A stretch of 64,000 bases of DNA, taken from assembly GCA_017640615.1 (NCBI GenBank), contig JAEPQK010000001.1, positions 372,001-436,000 on the forward strand. Reading direction: 5' to 3'. Under the pieces are notes generated by a model. It searched no databases and was not told the DNA's origin. It saw only the letters and a program-made list of their open reading frames with translations. This document shows, piece by piece, positions 1 to 8,948 of the stretch. Source of the stretch: Rhizobiaceae bacterium. Lineage in GTDB: Bacteria > Pseudomonadota > Alphaproteobacteria > Rhizobiales > Rhizobiaceae. The translations under genes were made by a program, and so were the position numbers. Each line of letters begins with the position of its first letter. The stretch's first letter is position 1.

Positions 1-48
1 TTTGGGACATACCGGGCCGGCCGGTTTGACGGAACGGCATCATGCCCA

Positions 49-64
49 TGGCCCTCGCGGGCCA
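49..64. terminator. Weak hairpin beyond fliP
   Basis: A perfect 6-bp stem with a 4-nt loop (TGGCCC, TCGC, GGGCCA) lies about 115 bp beyond the fliP stop codon. No T-tract follows in either direction, so this is at best a weak terminator or an mRNA-end structure. I see no convincing gene in bases 1-179: the short open frame on the plus strand there has no recognisable product and runs into the fliP antisense strand. Confidence 0.25.
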
Positions 65-179
65 CCCGTCATGCAGGCGCCGAATATGGGCCGCAATTCC
101 TACCAAAGTGATAATTTTTATCGCAGGTTGAGGAAAGGGCGCAGATTAAATCAATTACGCAACGTAAGATTTTCTGCGC

Positions 180-914
180 TTAGACAAACGATCGGACAAG
201 ACTTCCGACCAAAAGGTTCCAGCCGTCGATGAGAACGAAGAAGAGAATCTTGAACGGCAGAGACACGACCGTGGGCGGAAGCATCATCATGCCCATCGAC
301 ATTGTAATGGTCGCCACGATCAGATCGATGACAAGAAACGGCAAAACGATGAGGAAGCCGATTTCGAACCCACGCCGGATTTCGGAAATCATGAAGGCGG
401 GAACGAGCACTCGTAGGTCTGCCTCCGCACCCTCGGCGACGACGGTTTCGCGCTCGCGGGCCAGGTCGATGAAGAGCGCATAGTCCTTCTCGCGCACATT
501 TGCCGCCATGAAGTTCCGGAAAGGGTCGGAGATACGACGCAGCGCCTCGTCCTCTTCGATCTCGTCGTTCATCAGTGGCTGGACGCCGTTATTCCATGCC
601 TGATCGAATGTCGGCGCCATCACATAGAAGGTCATGAACAGCGCCAGGCTGATCAGGATCAGGTTGGCCGGTGTGGTCGGCAGACCGATACCTGCGCGCA
701 GGATCGAGAATGCGATCACGAAGCGCGTAAAGCTCGTCACCATGATCAGAATGCCCGGCGCCACCGAGAGAATGGTGATCAGGCCGAAAAGCTGAATGAT
801 GGTGCCGATCGTGGATCCATCGGCCTGCGCAAACTGGCCAAGGTCAATCTGCTGCGCTGAGGCCGATCCGCCAAGCAGCAGCAGGAAGGCAAGAGACGTT
901 GCGAGCGCTCTCAT
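180..914 (-). CDS. fliP: Flagellar export gate protein FliP
   Basis: FliP is a core membrane component of the flagellar type III export gate, with FliQ, FliR, FlhA and FlhB. The 244-residue product has the usual family length. It begins with a cleavable signal-like segment (LAFLLLLGGSASA, about residues 8-20) and carries the typical hydrophobic blocks, including the region around LMTFYVMAP and a C-terminal pair of membrane segments rich in Met/Pro (MSMGMMMLPP). The start overlaps the fliL stop by 4 nt, so the two genes are translationally coupled. It is the last gene of the leftward flagellar operon in this window, as in rhizobia. Confidence 0.95.
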   Translation of the reverse strand: MRALATSLAFLLLLGGSASAQQIDLGQFAQADGSTIGTIIQLFGLITILSVAPGILIMVTSFTRFVIAFSILRAGIGLPTTPANLILISLALFMTFYVMAPTFDQAWNNGVQPLMNDEIEEDEALRRISDPFRNFMAANVREKDYALFIDLARERETVVAEGAEADLRVLVPAFMISEIRRGFEIGFLIVLPFLVIDLIVATITMSMGMMMLPPTVVSLPFKILFFVLIDGWNLLVGSLVRSFV

Positions 915-1408
915 TCGAATAGCAGCGTCCTGACAAGAACCTGCGCGACGCGGCCATCACTGCGGATGCGGGCGCGCTCTTCGAGATCGGTCTTCAGGTG
1001 CTGGAAGCCGCTTGCGCCCTGAATCTGGCGGGCCTTCACCGTGCGCAAATAGGCGAGGAAATCCTGATGGATCGCCTCAGCCACCAGCGCGTCAGGGGCT
1101 TCGTTGAAGACCAATGCGAGTTCCATTCTCGCCCAGATGTCCACAGGGTCGGCCAGGTTGGTGCTGATCGGCTCTAGCCGGAAAACATGCAGCTCCTCGG
1201 CCATGTCATCGGAGCCGGGCTGATCGTCATAGGCGTCATCAGTACCCACCTGCTTTCCGGTGCCGACGGCGGGTTTTGCGCCGTTCATCATATTGCCGGT
1301 CAGCCAGCCGGTGCCGGCTGCAGCGCCGCTCAGCACCAGCAGCATCGCAAGCTGAATGATGATCGAAGGGCCCTTCTTCGGAGCTTTTTCAGCGTCGGCT
1401 TTTGCCAT
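911..1408 (-). CDS. fliL: Flagellar basal-body associated protein FliL
   Basis: FliL is a single-pass inner-membrane protein that surrounds the stator and supports motor function. The 165-residue product has a short charged cytoplasmic N-terminus, one transmembrane segment (about residues 16-35, IIIQLAMLLVLSGAAAGTGW) and a periplasmic domain. That domain ends in the typical pattern of a late hydrophobic strand (VLVRTLLFE). The gene follows flgH by 16 nt and overlaps fliP by 4 nt. Placement between flgH and fliP is the rhizobial order and supports the call. Confidence 0.9.
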   Translation of the reverse strand: MAKADAEKAPKKGPSIIIQLAMLLVLSGAAAGTGWLTGNMMNGAKPAVGTGKQVGTDDAYDDQPGSDDMAEELHVFRLEPISTNLADPVDIWARMELALVFNEAPDALVAEAIHQDFLAYLRTVKARQIQGASGFQHLKTDLEERARIRSDGRVAQVLVRTLLFE

Positions 1409-1424
1409 TGCCCGTTGTCACCCG

Positions 1425-2111
1425 TCAGAACGGCAGTACATTGTCGAGGATCTGCTGCCCGTAAGGCGGCTGCTGGACCTCGGTGAGGCGTCCGCGGCCG
1501 CCATAGGAGATGCGGGCTTCGGCAATGCGCTCATATGCAATCGTGTTGTTGGCGCCGATATCGTTGGGCCGCACGAGACCGGCAATCGTGAGAATGCGCA
1601 GCTCGGCGTTGACCCGCACTTCCTGTGAGCCACTGATCAGAAGATTGCCGTTGGGTAGTACGTCGGTGACGACAGCGGCGACCGACAGGTTGATGCTTTC
1701 GGAACGCGTCGTCGCGCCCGAGCCGTCGGTCGAGGTGCCAGAAGTGATTCCGCCATCGGCCGAAAGCGAACCGGCCGTTGCAGAGGCGCTGAGGCCCAGC
1801 GTGCGCGAGATCGAGCGTTCGCGTTCCGATTCATTCTTGAACTGTGCGCGGTCGTCGATCTCGATCGTCACCGTCAGTATGTCGCCGACCGAGAGAGCAC
1901 GCGGGTCGGTGAAAAGCCGGCTCTGTCGGTCGTTCCAAAGCGAGAAACGCCGCACGGGCTTGGCCGGCGCGTCCGGATATTCGGCTGACATGGCGGCCGC
2001 GCCCACGCCGAGCGAGACGGGCGAAAGCCGTGGCGGCACGCCGATTTCATCCATTGCGGTGCATCCGGCCATTGTCAGGGCCAGAGCGGCCAATGCGAAG
2101 CTACGCATCAA
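1425..2111 (-). CDS. flgH: Flagellar L-ring lipoprotein FlgH
   Basis: FlgH forms the outer-membrane L-ring through which the flagellar rod passes. The 228-residue product opens with a lipoprotein signal whose lipobox is LTMAGC, so Cys17 is the expected lipidated residue. The core contains the family block SLWNDRQSRLFTDPRA followed by VGDILTVTIEIDD, and the C-terminus ends in QQILDNVLPF, typical of FlgH. The start overlaps the motE stop by 4 nt (2108-2111). Length and motifs fit a complete gene. Confidence 0.95.
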   Translation of the reverse strand: MMRSFALAALALTMAGCTAMDEIGVPPRLSPVSLGVGAAAMSAEYPDAPAKPVRRFSLWNDRQSRLFTDPRALSVGDILTVTIEIDDRAQFKNESERERSISRTLGLSASATAGSLSADGGITSGTSTDGSGATTRSESINLSVAAVVTDVLPNGNLLISGSQEVRVNAELRILTIAGLVRPNDIGANNTIAYERIAEARISYGGRGRLTEVQQPPYGQQILDNVLPF

Positions 2112-2632
2112 CTGGGGTCCTTCCTGCGCGCCGCATTGACCATGATGCCGGTCAGCGAGGCTGCGGTTTCGACTTGCATTTCATTGAGGATGACGCTCGC
2201 CTTGCGGGTATCGAGGCTCATCAGGATCGCGGCTGCGGTTTCTGCCCGCAATTTGCCGAGCTGGCTCGCTGCCGCATCTGGGCGCATATTGCCGTAGATG
2301 CCGACCACGGTTTCCTGCGCCTGCTCCATGAAGCGGTTGCGGCGCGTCAGCCATTCTTCATATTCCGCGCGCTTGGCTTCCAGTTTGCGAATGCGATCGT
2401 CGATATCGACCTGAAGCTTTTCGAGCTCCATCTTCTGCAACTGGTAGCGGCGGTCGCGCGCGGCATCGGCGATATTGCCGCAAAAGCGTGCGATCTCCTC
2501 CGCGCTGGAACCCGGCCGCGGGGTTGGCGCAAGCGTCTGTGAAATAGCGGGCAGCGCCGTGGCCAGCATGAGCGGCATCGCGACCGCCAGGCCGGCGAGA
2601 GCCATTTTGCGGCTGTGAGTGTGTGTCGACAT
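2108..2632 (-). CDS. motE: MotE-like periplasmic motility chaperone
   Basis: In Sinorhizobium, MotE is a periplasmic chaperone that stabilises the motility protein MotC. It belongs to a family with an MgtE_N-like intracellular-domain fold. The 174-residue product has an N-terminal signal sequence (about residues 10-30), a central coiled-coil rich in Lys/Glu/Arg (about residues 65-105), and a C-terminal helical domain with the pattern YGNMRPDAAASQL and ILMSLDTRKASVILNEM. The position between flgI and flgH matches the rhizobial operon exactly. The function is transferred from position and architecture. Confidence 0.8.
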   Translation of the reverse strand: MSTHTHSRKMALAGLAVAMPLMLATALPAISQTLAPTPRPGSSAEEIARFCGNIADAARDRRYQLQKMELEKLQVDIDDRIRKLEAKRAEYEEWLTRRNRFMEQAQETVVGIYGNMRPDAAASQLGKLRAETAAAILMSLDTRKASVILNEMQVETAASLTGIMVNAARRKDPS

Positions 2633-2644
2633 CGCGCCCGCCTC

Positions 2645-3763
2645 CTACTGGATTACCAATTCAGCCTGCAGTGCGCCGGCTGATTTGATCGCCTGCAGGA
2701 TCGCGATCACGCCGTCGGGCTTCACGCCAATGCGGTTCAGGCCTGCAACGAGTGTTTGAAGGTCCGGCCCGTCGAGAATCGCGACCTTGGAGTCTGGCCG
2801 CTCGACTTCGATTGCCGTGAAGGGCTCGATCTCCGTCTCGCCGCGCGAGAAGGGTTCGGGCTGCACGACGCGCGGCATTTCGGTGATGCGCACGGTCAGC
2901 GCACCGTGCGATATGGCGACGCGCGCGATACGAACGTCCTGACCGATCACGATCGTGCCGCTGCGCTCGTCGACAACGACGCGGGCCGGTGTGTCGGATT
3001 CGACCTGAATGTTTTCCAGCTCCGCATAAAAGCGTGCGGCCGAAACACCGCCGGGCTTGCGGATCAGCACCGTCCGCGAATCCTGCTCGGCCGCGACGAG
3101 GCCGCCATAACGCGCCTGCGCAAACTGGTTGATCGCGTCGGTGACACGAATGGCGGTCGAGAAATCCGGGTTGCGCAGTTGTAGCGTCAGCGTGCCGACA
3201 TCGTTGAACTCAGCATCGACCTGACGTTCCACTATCGCGCCATTTGGCACCCGACCGCTGGTCGGAACGCCCTGCGTGACCTGCTCGGCCTGTCCCTGCG
3301 CATTGAAGCCGGACACGACGACCGGTCCCTGAGCCACTGCGTAGATTTCACCGTCGGCTGCGCGCAGCGGCGTCATGATCAGTATGCCGCCCTGCAGCGA
3401 TGTGGCGTCGCCCAGCGAGGACACCGCGACATCGATGCGCGCACCTGACTGGACGAAGGGGGGCATGTTGGCTGTGACGATAACGGCCGCGACATTGTTG
3501 GAACGCACCCGCCCGCCTTCGGTAGCGATGCCGAGATTTTCCAGCATGGCGCGCATGGATTGTTCGGTGAAGGGCGAATTGCGCAGGCCGTCGCCGCTGC
3601 CCTGAAGGCCTATCACCAGGCCATAACCCACAAGCTGGTTGTCGCGCGCGCTCTGCAAGGTCGCAATGTCTTTGATGCGCGAACCGGCTATGATGTCGCC
3701 GCCGGCGTGAGCGGTGACGGGCGCCAGTGCAACCATCAATGCGAGCGCTAGGCGGCGGATCAT
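2645..3763 (-). CDS. flgI: Flagellar P-ring protein FlgI
   Basis: FlgI assembles into the periplasmic P-ring around the rod. The 372-residue product has a Sec signal peptide ending near AHA-GG (residue 21) and the highly conserved block SRIKDIATLQSARDNQLVG, followed by GLVIGLQGSGD. The C-terminus contains the usual LNRIGVKPDGVIAILQAIKSAGAL stretch (read here in two halves around residue 345-370). The length equals that of other FlgI proteins. The start overlaps the flgA stop by 4 nt, and flgA encodes its assembly chaperone. Confidence 0.96.
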   Translation of the reverse strand: MIRRLALALMVALAPVTAHAGGDIIAGSRIKDIATLQSARDNQLVGYGLVIGLQGSGDGLRNSPFTEQSMRAMLENLGIATEGGRVRSNNVAAVIVTANMPPFVQSGARIDVAVSSLGDATSLQGGILIMTPLRAADGEIYAVAQGPVVVSGFNAQGQAEQVTQGVPTSGRVPNGAIVERQVDAEFNDVGTLTLQLRNPDFSTAIRVTDAINQFAQARYGGLVAAEQDSRTVLIRKPGGVSAARFYAELENIQVESDTPARVVVDERSGTIVIGQDVRIARVAISHGALTVRITEMPRVVQPEPFSRGETEIEPFTAIEVERPDSKVAILDGPDLQTLVAGLNRIGVKPDGVIAILQAIKSAGALQAELVIQ

Positions 3764-4224
3764 ATGGCGCTGACCCTCACAGTGCCATCGGCCATTACGG
3801 TGCCGGAAAAGACGATGCCGCTGTCGATATTGCGGACGCGGATGAGGTCGCCAACCGAGCCGGGCTGAAGCGGCACAGCGACGGCCGAGATGGTCAGCGC
3901 GCCTTCGACAAACTGCACCTGCACCGGCTTGCCGGCTTCAACGGCGTAGGCTTCGCGCAGCGAGCTGAGCGCGATAAGCCGTCCGGGCAGCAGGGTGCGG
4001 CGGGCGACTTTTCCTTCGACCTCTGAATGATCGTAGGCGATGGGAGGCAGGCCGGCCTTGGAGCGCTGGAGCAAAACAGCCTGCAGATCGGCCGTTGTAA
4101 CCAGCTCGCCTGGATAGACGACGCGCGTTGGCACGACGACCATTTCCTGCGTGAAGGCCATGACGGCCGACGCCGCCAGAACGGCGGCGGCGATTGGTGC
4201 GATCATGAAGCGCCGGAGCGTCAT
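3760..4224 (-). CDS. flgA: P-ring assembly chaperone FlgA
   Basis: FlgA is the periplasmic chaperone for P-ring assembly. The 154-residue product is the short form found in alphaproteobacteria. It has a signal segment (residues about 5-24) and then a SAF-domain-like core with VVYPGELVTTADLQ, ARRTLLPGRLIALSSLRE and a C-terminal VGDLIRVRNIDSG strand. It overlaps flgG by one base and flgI by four, indicating tight coupling. The domain and context agree, so the call is firm although the sequence is only moderately conserved. Confidence 0.9.
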   Translation of the reverse strand: MTLRRFMIAPIAAAVLAASAVMAFTQEMVVVPTRVVYPGELVTTADLQAVLLQRSKAGLPPIAYDHSEVEGKVARRTLLPGRLIALSSLREAYAVEAGKPVQVQFVEGALTISAVAVPLQPGSVGDLIRVRNIDSGIVFSGTVMADGTVRVSAI

Positions 4225-5012
4225 CAGCGCATGCCTTGTGTGATCGTCGAAGCCATTTCGTCGGCGGCCTTGATGACCTTGGAATTCATCTCGTAAGCGC
4301 GCTGCGCCGATATCAGCTCGGTGATTTCCTTCACCGGGTCGACGTTGGATGCTTCTAGATAGCCCTGCTCGATATTGGCGAAGCCCGGATCGCCCGGAAC
4401 ACCGACATTGGCCGGACCCGATGCCGTCGTCTCCTGGAAGAGATTGTCGCCCAGCGGTGCAAGACCAGCCTGGTTGGAGAAGGTGGCGAGCGTGAGCTGG
4501 CCGAGCTCCTCGAGCTCCTGCTGGTCTGCAAGGCGCGCGAATACCTGGCCGGACTTGTTGACGATCACTTCGATCGTGTTCTCCGGCACGGTGATATTCG
4601 GTGTGACGGAAAAACCGTCGGGCGTCACGATCTGGCCGGTCGCGTTTGTATTGAAGGCGCCTGAGCGCGTGTAGAGGGGCGTGCCGTCGGCACCTTCGAT
4701 CTGGAACCAGCCATTTCCGGTCAGCGCCAGGTCGAGCGGGTTGCCGGTGCTGACCAGCGAGCCCTGAAGATGGACGTTGCGGACGGCGACCGTCTTCACG
4801 CCGAGACCGACCATGGCGCCTTCCGGCACCACGCTGGTATTGGCGCGGTTCGGCACACCCTGCAGCCTTTCCGTTTGGTAGAGCAGATCGGAAAACTCCG
4901 CGCGGGCGCGCTTGAAGCCGGTCGTGTTGATGTTCGCGATATTGTTGGCGATGACTTCCAGATTGAGCTGCTGGGCATTCATGCCGGTTGCCGCGATGGC
5001 GAGTGCTTTCAT
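4224..5012 (-). CDS. flgG: Flagellar distal rod protein FlgG
   Basis: FlgG builds the distal rod of the flagellar basal body. The 262-residue product has the N-terminal rod/hook motif ([21 protein letters not shown]) and the C-terminal block that pairs with it in a coiled coil ([27 protein letters not shown] region, residues about 215-245), separated by the usual D1 domain. The length is right for FlgG and longer than FlgF. The gene is followed by flgA with a 1-nt overlap and preceded by fliE with a 13-nt gap. Confidence 0.96.
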   Translation of the reverse strand: MKALAIAATGMNAQQLNLEVIANNIANINTTGFKRARAEFSDLLYQTERLQGVPNRANTSVVPEGAMVGLGVKTVAVRNVHLQGSLVSTGNPLDLALTGNGWFQIEGADGTPLYTRSGAFNTNATGQIVTPDGFSVTPNITVPENTIEVIVNKSGQVFARLADQQELEELGQLTLATFSNQAGLAPLGDNLFQETTASGPANVGVPGDPGFANIEQGYLEASNVDPVKEITELISAQRAYEMNSKVIKAADEMASTITQGMR

Positions 5013-5025
5013 GTCAATTCACCTT

Positions 5026-5346
5026 TCAGATCGGCATACGGCTGATTTCGAGATAGGACTGCACGATCTTGTCGCGGATGGAGATCGCGGCGCGCAGCGT
5101 CTGCTCGGCATCCATCACGGCATCGACAACTTCGCGCATATCCGCGCCGCCCTGCAGGGCTTCGACCGAGAGTTTCTCCGCATTTTGCATGGAAGAAACG
5201 GTCTCGCCGGCGGCCTTGTTGAGCGCGTCGGCGAAAGAGGTCGAAGCAGTGCTTTCGGCCTGGAGGCTGGGCTTGTTGGTGACCGCCGTCGCGACGCTTT
5301 GCGCGGTCGACAGAAGGTTGAGAGCGGTGAGGGCGCCAATTGGCAT
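5026..5346 (-). CDS. fliE: Flagellar hook-basal body protein FliE
   Basis: FliE links the MS-ring to the rod. The 106-residue product is small and helical with the family C-terminal pattern VVDAVMDAEQTLRAAISIRDKIVQSYLEI followed by a conserved Met (read in parts, residues about 70-103). The start codon shares one base with the flgC stop, which is the normal flgBC-fliE arrangement. The low-complexity N-terminus is typical and gives little further information. Confidence 0.93.
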   Translation of the reverse strand: MPIGALTALNLLSTAQSVATAVTNKPSLQAESTASTSFADALNKAAGETVSSMQNAEKLSVEALQGGADMREVVDAVMDAEQTLRAAISIRDKIVQSYLEISRMPI

Positions 5347-5762
5347 TACGAGCTCCGCAGCAGGTCGATAGTCATGGAGATGAGTTCGCGGGACTGCTTG
5401 ATGTTTTGCAGGTTGGCCTCATAGCCGCGGATCGCCTCGCGCATGTCGGCCATTTCAACGAGTACGTTCACGTTCGGCATCTTCACGTAGCCGAACTCGT
5501 CCGCGGCCTCATGGCCGGGCTGATATTCGACCGGAAATTCGCTCGGGTCCGCGCCGACCGACGCAACGCCCACCATGCTTGCGCCGCTGGCGCGGTCGAG
5601 CTCTGCGGCGAAGGAAACGGTCTTGCGCTGATATGGGTCGCCGCCCGGCAGCTTCGCGGTTGATTGGGCATTGGCGAGGTTTTCGGACACCACGCGCAGG
5701 CGCTCCGACTGTGCTGTCATGCCGGAAGCCGCGACTTTCAGTGAGGAGAAGAGAGGATCCAT
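5346..5762 (-). CDS. flgC: Flagellar proximal rod protein FlgC
   Basis: FlgC is a proximal rod subunit. The 138-residue product begins with the rod motif ([20 protein letters not shown]) including the SENLANA box. It ends with the FlgC-specific block around [19 protein letters not shown] and a C-terminal helix ([15 protein letters not shown]). Length and both motifs are standard. It lies 5 nt after flgB and overlaps fliE by one base. Confidence 0.96.
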   Translation of the reverse strand: MDPLFSSLKVAASGMTAQSERLRVVSENLANAQSTAKLPGGDPYQRKTVSFAAELDRASGASMVGVASVGADPSEFPVEYQPGHEAADEFGYVKMPNVNVLVEMADMREAIRGYEANLQNIKQSRELISMTIDLLRSS

Positions 5763-5767
5763 CTGCG

Positions 5768-6148
5768 TCAGCCCTGCGAAGCCATGAGAAGCATGCGGTG
5801 GAAGGCCTTCACGATGCCGGTGTTCAGCTCGAAGGAGCGGCGCACTTCGCCCGCCTTGATCAGCTCGGTTTCGAGCTCGACAGAGTTGCCAGACGGCAGG
5901 TCTGCGCCTGCCGGCTCGATTTCCTTGAGCGAGAAGGCGGCCTCGGATTTATTGGCGCCGATATGCCCAGGATGGGTCGACGCCATCGTGACCGCGGTGC
6001 CTGAGACCAGGCTCTCGAACGGCGCGACGTCGGACGCCCTGAAGCCCGGCGTATTGGCGTTGGCGATGTTGCTCGAAACAGCCGACTGGCGAACGGCAAG
6101 CCATTTCGCCTGCTGCGTTGCGATATCGAACAAATTTACGGCCTGCAT
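5768..6148 (-). CDS. flgB: Flagellar proximal rod protein FlgB
   Basis: FlgB is the first proximal rod subunit. The 126-residue product has the N-terminal segment with the [14 protein letters not shown] signature (residues about 22-35) and a C-terminal amphipathic helix that mates with it ([15 protein letters not shown]). It is followed by flgC. The 69-bp gap upstream (6149-6217), between the preceding uncharacterised gene and flgB, contains a tandem GGGCCTTGCG-type repeat but no obvious promoter. Confidence 0.95.
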   Translation of the reverse strand: MQAVNLFDIATQQAKWLAVRQSAVSSNIANANTPGFRASDVAPFESLVSGTAVTMASTHPGHIGANKSEAAFSLKEIEPAGADLPSGNSVELETELIKAGEVRRSFELNTGIVKAFHRMLLMASQG

Positions 6149-6217
6149 AGCAAAATTCCCCTTGCAGCAGACCGAAGGTAGGATGCGGGCCTTGCGTGGG
6201 CCTTGCGGCTGGCTGGC

Positions 6218-6829
6218 TTAGCGGCCGAGATCGGCTAGTGGCACGATCTTGTCGTCGCTGGTCACGACGACCCAGCTGTCGTTGCGCTGCTCGATTGCAG
6301 CAACGCGGCTCTTGTCCGGCAGCAGCGAGCCGGCCTGAACGATGTAGAGGCCTTCCTCGTCCTCGATCATGGCTCGTCCATTGGCGACGTGGACAACGCG
6401 ATAGTCGGGCACGGGAACGCTGTCACCGGGAAAAGGCTGCTCCGAAAGCGGCACTTCACCGATTGAGGGGTCGGCAGCGTCCGGCACCGTGCCGGTGGCA
6501 ATGCGGTCGAGTTCAAGCAGCGGCACGTCCTCGAGAGAGAAGCCCTGGCCGACAAGCGTAGGCTGGTAGGTCAGGTTTTCCGGCAGCGTTTGCGTTGTGC
6601 CGCCGCCGGCAAACTCAACTGCCTGAATGCCGAATTTCTCCTGATTGAAAAAGACGTACCAGGGGAAGAATGCGCAGACGAGCCCGAGCGAAATGCCGAT
6701 ACCTGCAACGACTACGTCGCCGGAGCGTTCCTTCAGCATGCGCCGCTTCCGGCGCGCCTCGCGGCTTTCGTCATTCAACGCGAGCAGGCCCTTGAGCACA
6801 TTATTGCTGCGGTTCCTAAGTCTGCTCAC
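6218..6829 (-). CDS. Uncharacterised membrane protein of the flagellar operon
   Basis: This 203-residue protein occupies the slot between fliI and flgB, where rhizobial genomes carry a conserved gene of unknown function. It has a basic cytoplasmic N-terminus with a predicted helix, one transmembrane segment (about residues 39-60, VVAGIGISLGLVCAFFPWYVF), a Pro/Thr-rich periplasmic linker and a C-terminal beta-rich domain (about 145-200). In that domain the order VANGRAMIEDEEGLY, VQAGSLLPDKSRV, WVVVTSDDKIV resembles the PilP/GspC type of periplasmic domain. That likeness is my reading and was not searched. The start overlaps the fliI stop by 14 nt. A role in basal-body assembly or export is inferred from position only. 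Confidence 0.7.
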   Translation of the reverse strand: MSRLRNRSNNVLKGLLALNDESREARRKRRMLKERSGDVVVAGIGISLGLVCAFFPWYVFFNQEKFGIQAVEFAGGGTTQTLPENLTYQPTLVGQGFSLEDVPLLELDRIATGTVPDAADPSIGEVPLSEQPFPGDSVPVPDYRVVHVANGRAMIEDEEGLYIVQAGSLLPDKSRVAAIEQRNDSWVVVTSDDKIVPLADLGR

Positions 6830-8204
6830 TTGCTGCCTCCCTCGCCTTAAGATGTCTTGCCAGATCCGCGAACGGATCGTGTGAGCGCGGGTCCTGTGGC
6901 CCTTGCGTCAGCGCTTCGTAGATTGTCGGTATCTGCCGCACTGCCAAATCGAGCTCGCCGTCGGCTCCAGGCTGATAAGCACCCAAAAGGCGGATATCGC
7001 GCGTATCCTCAAAGCGCGAGATCATCGCCTTCAGGCGGGTTGCCAGCGCCTGCTGATCCTGCGACCAGGCGCGCGTGGCCAGCCGCGAAATCGACGCCAG
7101 CGGATCGACGGCCGGAAAACGTCCTTGTTCGGCAATGGCGCGATCGAGCACCACATGGCCGTCGAGTATACCGCGTACGGAATCGGCTACCGGGTCATTG
7201 TGGTCGTCGCCATCGACAAGCACGGACAGGATCGCGGTGATCGAACCACGACCCTCGACGCCGGGGCCGGCGCGTTCGAGCAGCCGTGGCAAGTCGGTGA
7301 AGACAGATGCGGGATAACCGCGCGCCACCGGCGGTTCGCCTGTGCCGGTGGCAACTTCGCGCAGCGCATGCGCCAGCCGCGTGATGGAATCCAGCACCAG
7401 AAGCACCCTGTCGCCCCGGTCGCGATAGTGTTCGGCAATGCGCATTGCGGTGTCCGGTGCGCGGCGCCGCATCATGGCGCTTTCATCGCTGGTCGCGACC
7501 ACCGCGACCGTTTTCTGCATGGTCTCGGCGCCGAGGGTGTCTTCCAGAAACTCTCGCACCTCGCGGCCGCGCTCGCCGACCAGTGCGACGACCACAGTGT
7601 CGAAAGCATCGGCGGCTGCCAGCATGGCGAGCAGCGTCGACTTGCCGACGCCTGAACCGGCGAACACTCCGAGCCGCTGGCCGTAGCAAAGCGGCGTGAA
7701 GATATCGATCACTCGAACGCCAGTTTTGAACGGCGCGTCGACGCGGGCGCGGCGCAGCGGCGCAGGCGTTTCGGATGCGTGCGCGGAACCGTTGATGAGC
7801 GGACCCGTATTGTCGATCGGGCGAGCCAGCGCGTCGAGCACCCGGCCGCGCCAGCTGTCGCCCGGATGGATCGAGCTCGGTCCGCGATTGAAGGCGGCCT
7901 GGCCGAGCGAAATCTCGGCGCTGCTCTCAAACGGAGCGACGAGAACGCTGTCGGGTTTGATCTGCACGATCTCCCCCGAGCGTGCGCCGCGTTTAGTGCG
8001 CAGATCGACGACATCGCCCAGACGCGCGGAGCGCGAGAGGCCGTCAATGCGCAGATGCGTGGCCGTGACTTCCACGACATGGCCGCCATGCCGGATCGTC
8101 TCGCCGGGTTCGGCAAAGCGTCGATACAGGGCTTCAACCGCGTGAAGCGGTTCTTGACCGGCGATATGCCGGGCCGGGGCAGACTGGGTTTCAGGCGTGC
8201 TCAT
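6816..8204 (-). CDS. fliI: Flagellum-specific export ATPase FliI
   Basis: FliI energises substrate loading at the flagellar type III export gate. The 462-residue product has an N-terminal beta-barrel domain and an F1-beta-like ATPase core with the Walker A motif GVGKSTL (near residue 180), the ALVGERGREVREF block, Walker B around VLLVLDSITRLA, and the family box GYPASVFTDLPRLLERAG (read near residue 300). Length and order fit a full-length protein. It lies downstream of flgF and overlaps the next gene, which encodes the uncharacterised membrane protein. Confidence 0.96.
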   Translation of the reverse strand: MSTPETQSAPARHIAGQEPLHAVEALYRRFAEPGETIRHGGHVVEVTATHLRIDGLSRSARLGDVVDLRTKRGARSGEIVQIKPDSVLVAPFESSAEISLGQAAFNRGPSSIHPGDSWRGRVLDALARPIDNTGPLINGSAHASETPAPLRRARVDAPFKTGVRVIDIFTPLCYGQRLGVFAGSGVGKSTLLAMLAAADAFDTVVVALVGERGREVREFLEDTLGAETMQKTVAVVATSDESAMMRRRAPDTAMRIAEHYRDRGDRVLLVLDSITRLAHALREVATGTGEPPVARGYPASVFTDLPRLLERAGPGVEGRGSITAILSVLVDGDDHNDPVADSVRGILDGHVVLDRAIAEQGRFPAVDPLASISRLATRAWSQDQQALATRLKAMISRFEDTRDIRLLGAYQPGADGELDLAVRQIPTIYEALTQGPQDPRSHDPFADLARHLKAREAASEQT

Positions 8205-8215
8205 TCAGAATGCTG

Positions 8216-8938
8216 TCAACCTGAGCCAAGCGTACGGATGGAGCTGTCCATCGCCTCTTCGCTATCGCGCATCAGGGCGGTCACCTGGTCGAAGGCACGC
8301 TGAACCTGGATCAGTTCCATCATCTCCTTGACGGCATTGACGTTAGAATCCTCCACGAAGCCCTGCGCGACGCCGACGGCCTGTCGGTCAACAATAGGCT
8401 CGGGCCTTCCCTCCGGAATGATGCCGGAGTTGCCGAAGCGGGTGAAATTCAGCCCCGGCGTGAATGTAAACAGTCCGACCGCGCCGACCTGGCGGCCGTT
8501 CTGGCGCAACATGCCGTCGGCGCCCGCCTCGGGCGGTCCGCCCAGCGGGTCGAGCTGCAGGGGCGCGCCGCCGGCATCGAGCACGGGATGCCCGTTCAGC
8601 GTTACGAGTTCGCCCGTTGTGCGCATGGAGAAGCGGCCGTCGCGTGTCATCACGGTGCCCTGTGGCGTTTCGATCGCAAACCAGGCGTCGCCCTGAATGG
8701 CGAAGTCGAGCGGGTTGCCGGTCTCGCGCATGGAGCCGCTCACATTGGCGATGTAGGTGTCGCCGGAAGAGACGAAGGCAACCGAGTTGCCGCCGGAGCC
8801 TGAAACCAGGTCTTCGAACTTCACGCCCGTCGAGCGATAGCCGACGGTGCTGCTGTTCGCCATGTTGTCGGCGATCGTGGTGAGCCGTCGCTCAAGGGCG
8901 ACCTGCGAAGAAAGCGCCACGTAGAGGCCGGTTTCCAT
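8216..8938 (-). CDS. flgF: Flagellar proximal rod protein FlgF
   Basis: FlgF is a rod subunit of the basal body. The 240-residue product has the rod N-terminus (LYVALSSQVALERRLTTIADN, then MANSSTVGYRS) and a C-terminal mate (GFVEDSNVNAVKEMMELIQV). It is shorter than FlgG and its N-terminal motif matches FlgF rather than FlgG. It is the second gene of the leftward operon, 10 nt after the DUF1217 gene and 11 nt before fliI. Confidence 0.94.
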   Translation of the reverse strand: METGLYVALSSQVALERRLTTIADNMANSSTVGYRSTGVKFEDLVSGSGGNSVAFVSSGDTYIANVSGSMRETGNPLDFAIQGDAWFAIETPQGTVMTRDGRFSMRTTGELVTLNGHPVLDAGGAPLQLDPLGGPPEAGADGMLRQNGRQVGAVGLFTFTPGLNFTRFGNSGIIPEGRPEPIVDRQAVGVAQGFVEDSNVNAVKEMMELIQVQRAFDQVTALMRDSEEAMDSSIRTLGSG

Positions 8939-8948
8939 TGCGTTCTTC

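Noticed and set aside
2..232. Open frame of 76 codons on the plus strand at the left edge
   Set aside because: No recognisable domain, odd composition, runs antisense into the end of fliP. Treated as chance.
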